Assembly (NCBI GenBank): GCA_017882945.1
Contig: JADGON010000239.1
Span: forward strand, 1-21,214
DNA length: 21,214 nt
Origin: Acidimicrobiia bacterium
GTDB taxonomy: Bacteria; Actinomycetota; Acidimicrobiia; IMCC26256; JAENVU01
Direction: 5' to 3'
The translations under genes were made by a program, and so were the position numbers. Within the stretch, counting starts at the first letter, position 1; each line of letters begins with the position of its first letter. This document shows positions 5,988 to 12,684 of the stretch, piece by piece. The notes beneath the pieces are model-generated. The model did no database searches and had not been told where the DNA came from. It saw nothing but the letters and a program-made list of their open reading frames with translations.

Positions 5988-7220
5988 ATGGACACTGAGC
6001 CGGTCGATCCCCGCGATCCCGAGGCACCTCCCGCCTCTGCGGCGCCCTCTCCCGAGGACGTTCGCCGCATGCTCGCGGGTGTGATGGACCCGGAGCTGCA
6101 CGCCAGCATCACCGACCTCGGCATGGTCGATGACGTCTCGGTCGCGCCGGACGGCCGGGTCGTGGTCAACGTCGCGCTGACCACGTTGGGCTGCCCGCTG
6201 CGAGCCGAGATCAAGAAGGAAGTCCAGTCCAAGGTGCGTGGCCTCCCCGGCGTCACCGAGGTGGACGTCCACTACATCGAGATGACCCAGGAGCAGCGCA
6301 CCGCGGCGATGCAGGCCGCACGTTGGAACGCGCGCGAGAACGCGCCGACGACGGAGATCTCGGCCACAACCCGCGTCCTCGCGATCGCGAGCGGCAAGGG
6401 CGGGGTCGGCAAGAGCTCGGTCACCGTCAACCTCGCGGCAGCACTCGCGGCGCGCGGATTGCGCGTCGGGATCCTGGACGCGGACATCTGGGGCTTCAGC
6501 GTCCCGCGCATGCTCGGCATCGAAGGACGCCTGGCCGGCGAAGACGGCAAGATCCTCCCGAACGTCCTCGCGGCGCCCGACGGTGACGGCGCGCTCGCGG
6601 TCGTGTCGATGGGATTCCTCGTCGACGACGAGAGCACCGCGCTCATGTGGCGCGGGCTGATCCTCACCAAGGCACTCGAGCAGTTCCTCACCGACGTCCG
6701 CTGGGGTGACCTCGACTACCTCCTCGTGGACATGCCACCGGGGACCGGGGACGTGCAGATGGGCCTCGCGCGGCTGCTGCCCCAGACCGAGATGCTGGTG
6801 GTCACCACTCCTGCCCTCGCCGCGCAGAAGGTCGCCACGCGGGTCGCCGACATGGCGCGCCGCACGTACCTCAAGGTCGTCGGTGTGGTCGAGAACATGA
6901 GCGAGTTCGTGGCACCGGACGGGCAACGGTTCGCACTCTTCGGCTCCGGCGGCGGCGCCGCGCTGGCCGGGGAGATCGGCGCGCCCCTCGTCGCGTCGAT
7001 CCCGCTCGAGCCCGCGGTCTCCGAAGGCGGCGACGCCGGCACGCCCGCGGCGTGGGCCGACCCCGAGAGCCCCGCCGGCCGGGCATTCCACCAGCTCGCG
7101 GGGCGCATCGCGGAGGAGCTCCTCCCGCCGGTGGAGATGGCCGGCTGCACCGCCCGCATCTTCGAGCTCGCCACCGCCAACCTCGCCGCGGTCGACGCCG
7201 CGCGCGCGAGCCAGTCGTAG
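5988..7220 (+). CDS. mrp: Mrp/ApbC (NBP35-type) iron-sulfur carrier ATPase with N-terminal MIP18 domain
   Basis: 410 residues. Residues about 22-100 are a MIP18/DUF59 domain with its conserved Cys in TTLGCPLR (C69). Residues about 128-385 are a deviant Walker A ATPase: SGKGGVGKSS (135-144), ILDADIWG, and the family signature DYLLVDMPPGTGD. Mrp/ApbC proteins bind and hand over iron-sulfur clusters as dimers. The usual CxxC after VENMS is missing here (VENMSEFVAPDGQRF); several actinobacterial homologues also seem to lack it. The C-terminus has an extension with a single Cys (GCTARIFEL). No Shine-Dalgarno precedes the ATG; the region upstream is AT-rich and holds the divergent promoter shared with the SufR-like gene. 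The context strongly supports an iron-sulfur role. Confidence 0.93.
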   Translation: MDTEPVDPRDPEAPPASAAPSPEDVRRMLAGVMDPELHASITDLGMVDDVSVAPDGRVVVNVALTTLGCPLRAEIKKEVQSKVRGLPGVTEVDVHYIEMTQEQRTAAMQAARWNARENAPTTEISATTRVLAIASGKGGVGKSSVTVNLAAALAARGLRVGILDADIWGFSVPRMLGIEGRLAGEDGKILPNVLAAPDGDGALAVVSMGFLVDDESTALMWRGLILTKALEQFLTDVRWGDLDYLLVDMPPGTGDVQMGLARLLPQTEMLVVTTPALAAQKVATRVADMARRTYLKVVGVVENMSEFVAPDGQRFALFGSGGGAALAGEIGAPLVASIPLEPAVSEGGDAGTPAAWADPESPAGRAFHQLAGRIAEELLPPVEMAGCTARIFELATANLAAVDAARASQS

Positions 7221-7232
7221 GCGAGGAGCTGG

Positions 7233-8027
7233 GTGTCGGGCTTCACCGAGTGGTTGGCCGAGCTGCCGTCCGCCGTGCTGTTCCTGGGGTTCGCCGCCGT
7301 CGGGATCACGCTGACCCTGGCCGCCGACCTGATGTTCCGCCGTCGGCTCAAGGACAACACCCGTACCGAAGCCGGTCGCACCGCCGCGATCATGCTGGGG
7401 GTGCTCGCGAACATCTACGCGGTCTTGATCGCCTTCGTCATCGTGCAGGGTTGGGGGAACCTTCAACAGGCCCAGACCTACGTCGATGCGCAAGCAACCG
7501 CGATGACCGAGATCCGTGAGAACTCCCAGGTGCTCGGCGCGCACGACGCGAGGCCCATCAACGAGGCGCTCGACGCGTACGCCCGGTCGGTCCTGCGCGA
7601 CGACTTTCCGGCCATGGAGCAGCACGGTCACCGCAGCCCGGTGACCACTGCGAAGCTGGGGGACCTGTTCGCAACCGTGCGCGTCGTCACGCCGGTCGGT
7701 GCCGCGCAGACCTCGTTCTACAACCAGATGGTCGACCGTCTCGACAACATCGTCGTCGCCCGCCAGGCCGCGGTGACGGCGTCGGACGGCTCACTGCCCG
7801 CGCCGCTCTACCTGCTCCTCGCGCTCGGGGGAATCGTGGTCGTCGCGCTCGCGTGCGTGCTCGACAGCAAGCATCGACGATCGCACGTGATCATCGTCTG
7901 CTCGATCGCGGTCGTCATCGCGTTCATGTTCGCGATCGTCGTGAGCTTCGATCATCCGTTCACCGGGAGCATCGCGGTGACCGAGCGGCCGATCCGGCAG
8001 TTCCTGCTCGCGCCGACGACGCCGTAG
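7233..8027 (+). CDS. DUF4239-family integral membrane protein
   Basis: 264 residues. Four membrane segments are apparent at about 11-35, 49-74, 188-212 and 217-243. Between the second and third pairs lies a soluble, mostly helical region of about 110 residues. The layout, with VLIAFVIVQGWGN near the end of the second segment and YNQMVDRLDN in the soluble part, matches the bestrophin-like DUF4239 family, whose function is not established. It begins with GTG 7233 behind GAGGAG (7223-7228), twelve bases after the mrp stop, so it may be co-transcribed with mrp. Nothing in the sequence links it to iron-sulfur chemistry. Channel activity has been suggested by fold likeness only. Confidence 0.8.
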   Translation: MSGFTEWLAELPSAVLFLGFAAVGITLTLAADLMFRRRLKDNTRTEAGRTAAIMLGVLANIYAVLIAFVIVQGWGNLQQAQTYVDAQATAMTEIRENSQVLGAHDARPINEALDAYARSVLRDDFPAMEQHGHRSPVTTAKLGDLFATVRVVTPVGAAQTSFYNQMVDRLDNIVVARQAAVTASDGSLPAPLYLLLALGGIVVVALACVLDSKHRRSHVIIVCSIAVVIAFMFAIVVSFDHPFTGSIAVTERPIRQFLLAPTTP

Positions 8028-8042
8028 GAACGCGCGGTCGAG

Positions 8043-8867
8043 TCAGGCGATCTTCCAGGCCGACTTCGCACTCGTCCCCGCGACCTTGCCTTCCGCGCGC
8101 AGCTTCAGGAGATGCGAGTGCACCTGCTTGGCCGCCACTTCGAGCAGGGGCTCGGGTGTGTCCGGATAAAGCGTCGCGACGATGTCGCTGATCTTCGCCG
8201 GACCCTTCTTCAGGATCTTGAGGATCTGCTTCTCACGGGCGAGCCGGTGCTGGAGGTACTCGTCGATGCGCGCCCGCGGCTCTTCGATCACGTCGCCGTG
8301 ACCGGGCGCGATCTTCGAGAGCCGCATCTTGCGCAGCCGCTCGAGCGTCCCGATGTACTGCGCCATGTCGCCACCGGACTTCGGGGAGACGACCGAGTAC
8401 ATCCCGTCGAGGATGGTGTCGCCGGTGAACAACATCCGCTCCTCGTCGAGATAGAAGCAGAGGTGGTTCGGGGCGTGTCCGGGGGTGTGCAGGACCTCGA
8501 GCCGGAACTCGGTGCCGTCGATCGTGTCGCCGTCCGTGATGGTCCGGTCCACCTTGAGGTCGGGGTCCCGCTTGCTGAAGGCGAGCACCTCGGCCCCCGT
8601 TGCCTTCACCAGCGCCGCCGTCGCGGGTGAGTGGTCCGGGTGCGTGTGGGTGAGCAGCACCCAACGCACGCGCTCACGCATCGACGCGCCGACGATGGCA
8701 TTGACGTGCTTCGCCAGGTCCGGACCGGGATCGATGACCGCGACTTCGTCGATGCCGACCAGATAGGTGTTCGTGCCGGGACCGGTCATGTGGCTCGGGT
8801 TCGCGGCCACGATGCGGCGCACGAGCGGCGAGAGCGCGCTCGGCACCTCGGGCGTCATGTCCGGCAT
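8043..8867 (-). CDS. Metallo-beta-lactamase-fold hydrolase with C-terminal winged helix (LACTB2-like)
   Basis: 274 residues. Metal ligands are complete: H74, H76, D78 and H79 in THTHPDH, H131 in TPGHAPNH, D150 in FTGDT and H190 in APGHGD. Residues about 205-274 form a winged-helix tail (QILKILKKGPAKISDIV, ending SAWKIA), as in LACTB2-like and Rv3677c-like proteins. LACTB2 relatives include endoribonucleases and various thioester or phosphodiester hydrolases, so the substrate is open. Its ATG shares one base with the stop of the upstream Nudix gene (TGATG), which indicates translational coupling. The 3' end meets the DUF4239 gene convergently with 15 bases between. Family assignment is secure, substrate unknown. 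Confidence 0.9.
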   Translation of the reverse strand: MPDMTPEVPSALSPLVRRIVAANPSHMTGPGTNTYLVGIDEVAVIDPGPDLAKHVNAIVGASMRERVRWVLLTHTHPDHSPATAALVKATGAEVLAFSKRDPDLKVDRTITDGDTIDGTEFRLEVLHTPGHAPNHLCFYLDEERMLFTGDTILDGMYSVVSPKSGGDMAQYIGTLERLRKMRLSKIAPGHGDVIEEPRARIDEYLQHRLAREKQILKILKKGPAKISDIVATLYPDTPEPLLEVAAKQVHSHLLKLRAEGKVAGTSAKSAWKIA

Positions 8868-9652
8868 CAGGCTGCCCCCAACGCGTCGTCGGCGCCGCCC
8901 GGGAGCACGAGGCGGTGTTCCCCCTCTTCCTGGATGACGCGCGGCTGGTTCGTGGGTGGCACGTCGGTTGCCCGCTTGACCGCGTCGAGCAGATCCGCGG
9001 AGCGCGCGAACCGACCGAGTGCTTCGAGGCTCTTGCGGGTCGGGAAGATCAGCTCGAGCTCGCCGCGGTCGGCCGCGGCGAGCGCGTCGGCGGGGCGAAT
9101 CCAGATCGACTCGACGGTCTCGCCCTCGTCGTGCGCGTAGGCATGCCCCTCCGGGGCCGCGGCCACGAAGAACCACGTGTCGTAGCGACGATGGTTTCCT
9201 TCGGGGGTGATCCAGTGGGAGAAGACCTCCATCTCACCGATGTCGAGCACGAGATCCTCGGACTCGATCATCGCCCCGAATGTGAGTGACCCCGCATTGA
9301 GCTGCGCCCGGAGGGTCTCGAGGTGCGGCTGCGAAGGGTCCACGAGCGCACCGGTCACCGCCGATCGCGCCAGCAGGACGCCGGCCTCCTCGAACGTCTC
9401 GCGCACGCCGGCGACCCAGAATCCGAGGCCGCCCCGGTCCAGACCGAGCTGAGCGCTGGCCTCCGCGTCGCCACGATCGGGGCAGCGGGCCAGGATCGCC
9501 TCGGACCGATCCCCCGGATCGATCGCACCGCCGGGGAAGACGTACGCGCCGCCGACCCAGTCGGCATTGAGGTTCCGCCGGAGCATGAACACCTGAAGAT
9601 CCGGGTCATCACGCACCAGCATGACGGTGGCCGCTTCCCGAGGCGTCACCAT
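8867..9652 (-). CDS. Nudix hydrolase with an insertion inside the Nudix box (NUDT19-like)
   Basis: 261 residues. The two halves of the Nudix motif are present but separated. GGAYVFPGGAIDPGD lies at 34-48, and the metal-binding RETFEEAG at 84-91, with about 40 extra residues between them. This split box is a feature of the NUDT19/RP2p type, which hydrolyses CoA derivatives, so CoA or acyl-CoA diphosphatase activity is possible. The N-terminus AATVMLVRDD and FMLRRN are typical. It is translationally coupled to the metallo-beta-lactamase-fold gene through TGATG. ATG 9652 is chosen because the fold starts directly after it; no strong ribosome binding site is visible. A TAGACT at 9716-9711 could serve as its -10 element. 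Confidence 0.88.
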   Translation of the reverse strand: MVTPREAATVMLVRDDPDLQVFMLRRNLNADWVGGAYVFPGGAIDPGDRSEAILARCPDRGDAEASAQLGLDRGGLGFWVAGVRETFEEAGVLLARSAVTGALVDPSQPHLETLRAQLNAGSLTFGAMIESEDLVLDIGEMEVFSHWITPEGNHRRYDTWFFVAAAPEGHAYAHDEGETVESIWIRPADALAAADRGELELIFPTRKSLEALGRFARSADLLDAVKRATDVPPTNQPRVIQEEGEHRLVLPGGADDALGAA

Positions 9653-9726
9653 TGGCCGCGCCGGCTCACCACAGACGGCACCGACGTACGCGTAGGGAAG
9701 CCACGCCCGAAGTCTACCGGCGACCC

Positions 9727-9745
9727 GGCCCGAAAATTCCGGGCC
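9727..9745 (-). terminator. GC-rich hairpin downstream of the whiB-like gene
   Basis: GGCCCG (9727-9732) and CGGGCC (9740-9745) form a perfect six-base-pair stem around an AT-rich seven-base loop. It lies 33 bases beyond the whiB-like stop and before the Nudix start on the same strand. No T-run follows, so it would be a U-less actinobacterial-type terminator or only a processing hairpin. Confidence 0.4.
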
Positions 9746-9778
9746 CGCTGACGATCTGGTGAACCTGAAGCGGGTGCC

Positions 9779-10042
9779 TCAGCCGGCCCGAGCCGCGAGC
9801 AGCTCCCGGCGTTCGTGCTCGTTGAGCCCACCCCAGATGCCGTGTGGCTCCCGGATGTCGAGGGCGTAGTCGAGGCAGGCTCGCTGCACCGAGCAGGTCG
9901 AGCAGATCAACTTGGCCTTCGTCTCCCGGGCCTCCCGCTCCTCTTTGCGCTCGCTCGAGGTGGGCGGAAAGAACAGGGTCGACTCTGGGCCCCGGCAGGC
10001 TGCGCGCAGCTGCCAGGTCTCGTTCACGGTCTGGATGCCCAC
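9779..10042 (-). CDS. WhiB-family iron-sulfur transcription factor
   Basis: 87 residues. The four cluster ligands are C16, C47, C50 and C56 (CSTCSVQRAC), followed by the family turn GIWGG (68-72) and a short basic-polar tail (HERRELLAARAG). WhiB proteins carry an oxygen- or NO-sensitive [4Fe-4S] cluster and usually act by binding the principal sigma factor. LFFPPTSSERK between the first and second Cys resembles WhiB2/WhiB3-type proteins more than the WhiB4/WblA type, so I do not assign a paralogue. The start is GTG 10042, with GAGGAGGG about seven bases upstream. A TTGTGG-N17-TAGGTT promoter with an inverted repeat in its spacer precedes it. The gene indicates an actinobacterial host. Confidence 0.95.
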   Translation of the reverse strand: MGIQTVNETWQLRAACRGPESTLFFPPTSSERKEEREARETKAKLICSTCSVQRACLDYALDIREPHGIWGGLNEHERRELLAARAG

Positions 10043-10084
10043 GGTAGGGCCCTCCTCGGGCTCGGCCGCCCCTCTCCACCGGCG

Positions 10085-10113
10085 AACCTACTCCTGGGTC
10101 GGACGACCCACAA
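10085..10113 (-). promoter_or_regulatory. Promoter of the whiB-like gene with an inverted repeat in the spacer
   Basis: Reading on the minus strand: TTGTGG (10113-10108), 17-base spacer, TAGGTT (10090-10085). The predicted start near 10078 gives a leader of about 35 bases with a good ribosome binding site. The spacer region contains a perfect inverted repeat, GGGTCG-TC-CGACCC (10109-10096), placed where a repressor or WhiB-type regulator could act. The rest of the 10043-10200 gap shows nothing else I can support. Confidence 0.5.
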
Positions 10114-10200
10114 GAGTCGAGTTTGGGCAGGTCAGAGGCAAGTTTCGCCCGTGTCCACCACTACCGGCACGGCTCGGGCACCACGCTGCGGGCCCGCGGC

Positions 10201-11676
10201 TCAGGACGCTGCGTCGCCCCGATCCGGGTCGGTAGTGGTCTTCTTCGGGCTGCGGTCGCGGTAGTCGCGGGCACCACCGGACTCCGGCTCCACTTCCAAC
10301 ACGAGCCCGTCGACCTCGATCACGCGGATCTGGTCGCCTGCCTTGATCGGCGTCGCCCGGTTCGTACGGGCGCGCCAGCGGGCGTCACGAATGAGCACCA
10401 CGCCATCGGGCGCGACGTCGACGGCCGCGGTGCCGAGCTCCCCCACCAGTCCTTCGCGGCCGATCGTCGGCGTGGAGAACCGCGAGCGGACGGCAACGGG
10501 CATCGCACCGACCATGAACGCCACCGTGCTGACGATCATCAGCACGAGCACCCACCAGTGGACGTCCAGGCGCGACGAGCCGCCGTAGAGAAACAGGGAA
10601 CCGACGATGAGCAGGACGGTCGCGATGGCCGTCCATGCGAGTGGTCGACCGGCCTGCACATCGATCGCGTAACCGATCATCGCGAACAGGATGAGCCCGA
10701 GCGCCCACCACGTGACCGGGAGATGCGAGAAGCCGACGAAGGCGCCGATCAACCCGATCGCACCCGCGCCGCCGGCGAGCCCGACGCTGATGGTGAAGAA
10801 CTCGAAGACGATGAGCGCGAGCCCGACGACCAGGAGCAGGTACGCGATCGACGGGCTCGTCAGCGTGTGCACCGCCTGGCCCGGAAGGTCGAGCTTGCGG
10901 AACCGGATCTGCTGGTTGGGTTGGCGGCGGCGGTCCGTGCCCTTGCCGATCACCTTGGCCGTCGACAGCTTCACCGGACCGGCCGCGGTCTGCACCGTCT
11001 TGCCGTCGAGGTTCACGATGAAGTCGCCGAGCGTCGGGCAGCCGGGCACGTCGGGGCACACCCGATTCGTCGCGCCGATCCGCACGGCTTCGCTCGACGA
11101 GAGCGAACGCCGCGCCATTGCGCGCCCACCGGCCGCACTCCGACCGTTCGAGTGGTTGATGGCACCCATGTCGTGGAGAGAGGAGTCCGCGCGCCTTGAG
11201 TCCGGCTCGTCGAGTCGGAGCGGGTCCGCGGGTCCGATGGAGGAGCCGTTCGAGACTGCGGTCACCGGCGCCGCGCTGGCCAGCAGCGCCGCGATGCCCT
11301 TGGCCTTGCCGCCCGAGGGACCGACCCAGACGGCGATCGGCACGCGCGAACCGCGGATGGCGCGCAGGAGCGGTGCCGGGTCCACGTCGACCGCTCCTCC
11401 GGACGCGACCTTGATGACGAGCAGCGATGTGGGGTTGCGATTCGCGTCGCGAATCGAGTCCCGGATCAGTGCCGCGTTCGGCGGATCGATGAGCCCGTCG
11501 ACCTGGATGACCGCGATGCCCGCCTTTGCGTCGCCCCGGGCGGCACGCGCCTGCGCACCCGCGACCGCATTCGGGAGCAGCGCGCCCAGCGCCACCACAC
11601 CGAGCACGATTCCCAGCCCGAGCCGGCGCGCGCGTCGCGGCCGGTTGCCGGAATCGATCCAACTCAGACGGCGCAT
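10201..11676 (-). CDS. Long-form NfeD family membrane protein with degenerate ClpP-like domain
   Basis: 491 residues. A signal or anchor segment lies at about 19-42. A ClpP/SppA-like domain covers about 53-205 (IAVIQVDGLIDPPNAALI, SLLVIKVASGGAVDVD), and four or five membrane segments cover about 277-392. A C-terminal OB-fold NfeD domain lies at 404-465 (IGREGLVGELGTA). NfeD proteins associate with stomatin-like partners in membrane quality control. In active members the nucleophile sits in a GARAASAG-like motif; here the aligned stretch is SGGKAKGIA (121-129), without Ser at that site. The downstream catalytic Lys is not evident either. The ATG doublet at 11679/11676 follows GGGAG; spacing favours 11676. 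No stomatin gene is adjacent. The start is divergent from the ArsA-like gene. Confidence 0.88.
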   Translation of the reverse strand: MRRLSWIDSGNRPRRARRLGLGIVLGVVALGALLPNAVAGAQARAARGDAKAGIAVIQVDGLIDPPNAALIRDSIRDANRNPTSLLVIKVASGGAVDVDPAPLLRAIRGSRVPIAVWVGPSGGKAKGIAALLASAAPVTAVSNGSSIGPADPLRLDEPDSRRADSSLHDMGAINHSNGRSAAGGRAMARRSLSSSEAVRIGATNRVCPDVPGCPTLGDFIVNLDGKTVQTAAGPVKLSTAKVIGKGTDRRRQPNQQIRFRKLDLPGQAVHTLTSPSIAYLLLVVGLALIVFEFFTISVGLAGGAGAIGLIGAFVGFSHLPVTWWALGLILFAMIGYAIDVQAGRPLAWTAIATVLLIVGSLFLYGGSSRLDVHWWVLVLMIVSTVAFMVGAMPVAVRSRFSTPTIGREGLVGELGTAAVDVAPDGVVLIRDARWRARTNRATPIKAGDQIRVIEVDGLVLEVEPESGGARDYRDRSPKKTTTDPDRGDAAS

Positions 11677-11687
11677 CATGGCTCCCG

Positions 11688-11701
11688 TAGCATCGGTGTG
11701 A
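11688..11701 (+). promoter_or_regulatory. -10 element for a leaderless transcript of the first ArsA-like gene
   Basis: TAGCAT (11688-11693) fits the TANNNT consensus and ends seven bases before ATG 11701, which has no Shine-Dalgarno sequence. This is the spacing expected when transcription starts on the A of the start codon. No good -35 is visible. Confidence 0.5.
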
Positions 11702-12684
11702 TGGAGCTTGCGCAGTTCTGCTCCACCTCCCGGGTGATCATCGTGGCGGGCAAGGGTGGCGTGGGCAAGACAACCGTCACCGCGACACTGGCTGTCGCAG
11801 CTGCCCGCACGGGCATGAGCGTGCTGATCGTGGAGGTCGAGGGCAAATCGGGGCTCGCCGCCGCGTTCGACCGCCCCAGCCTCGGCTACGAGGAGAGCGA
11901 GCTGGCCCCCGGGGTTCGGGGCCGAACGCTCACCCCCGACGCGGCCCTCGTCGACTGGCTGCAGGGCAACGGCCTGAAGCGAGTGTCCAAGCGACTGGTC
12001 CAGACCGGTGCGCTCGACATCGTGGCCACCGCCGTTCCGGGCATGAAGGACATCCTCGTGCTCGGCAAGGTGAAGAGCCTCGACCTGCAGCGCAGCGCCG
12101 ACCTGATCATCGTCGACGCCCCGGCCGCCGGGCATGCGATCACCTTCCTCACCTCGGCTCGAGGCCTGCTCGACGCGGTGAGCGTCGGTCCCGTCCGCAA
12201 GCAGGCGACCGACGTGGTCGAGCTGCTGAGCGACCCTGAGCGCTGCCGCGTCCTGCTGGTCACGATCCCCGAAGAGACGCCGGTCAGCGAGCTGGTCGAC
12301 ACCGCGTTCGCGATCGAGGACCGCACCGGGGTCAGCCTCGGACCGGTCGTCGTGAACGGCTGCTACGAGGACCTCGCGGTCGGCGCGAACGGTGACAGGG
12401 CGAGCCACCAGCTCGGAGCGGACGACGCGGTCACCGCGGCGAGCATCCAGCGCGACGCGGACCTGCTCGACGTGTTCGTGTCCGATCGCGAGGCCCGCGA
12501 TCTCGCGCGCGCCGCCGCGTTCCGCTCGGAGCGCGCCGCGATCCAGACGCATCAAGCCGACCGGCTCGGCCAGATGCTCCCGCTCCCCCAGATCCGGCTG
12601 CCGTTCCTGTTCACCGCGGACCTCGGCATGCGCGAGATCGAGCGGCTCGCGGACGCATTCACCGCGGGCGTGGGCGCGCTGTGA
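11701..12684 (+). CDS. ArsA/Get3-like ATPase, first subunit (Rv3679-like)
   Basis: 327 residues. A deviant Walker A motif, GKGGVGKTT, lies at 17-25 and includes the signature Lys used across the Get3/ArsA dimer. VDAPAAGHAITFL corresponds to the switch region DTAPTGH of Get3. The family covers arsenite-pump ATPases, tail-anchored-protein targeting factors and actinobacterial paired ATPases. This gene overlaps the next ATPase by four bases, the arrangement of Rv3679-Rv3680 in M. tuberculosis. No arsenite-binding Cys set or arsenic-resistance gene is nearby, so arsenite export is unlikely. I use ATG 11701 instead of GTG 11698 because the predicted leaderless start falls there. Client molecules are unknown. 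Confidence 0.88.
   Translation: MELAQFCSTSRVIIVAGKGGVGKTTVTATLAVAAARTGMSVLIVEVEGKSGLAAAFDRPSLGYEESELAPGVRGRTLTPDAALVDWLQGNGLKRVSKRLVQTGALDIVATAVPGMKDILVLGKVKSLDLQRSADLIIVDAPAAGHAITFLTSARGLLDAVSVGPVRKQATDVVELLSDPERCRVLLVTIPEETPVSELVDTAFAIEDRTGVSLGPVVVNGCYEDLAVGANGDRASHQLGADDAVTAASIQRDADLLDVFVSDREARDLARAAAFRSERAAIQTHQADRLGQMLPLPQIRLPFLFTADLGMREIERLADAFTAGVGAL

Noticed and set aside
3986..5998. 670-codon open frame on the plus strand
   Set aside because: It runs across the lipoprotein gene in another frame and antisense through two recognised iron-sulfur genes.
5916..7631. 571-codon open frame on the minus strand
   Set aside because: It is antisense to mrp and the DUF4239 gene, with shadow-type composition.
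9779..10042. Naming the WhiB protein WhiB4 because it shares a neighbourhood with the ATPase pair
   Set aside because: Its sequence lacks the VEFGVWGG-type turn and other WhiB4/WblA features and looks more like WhiB2/WhiB3.
11677..12555. Long N-terminal extension of the NfeD frame, to 784 codons
   Set aside because: The extension is antisense to the ArsA-like gene; the signal segment and GGGAG place the true start at 11676/11679.
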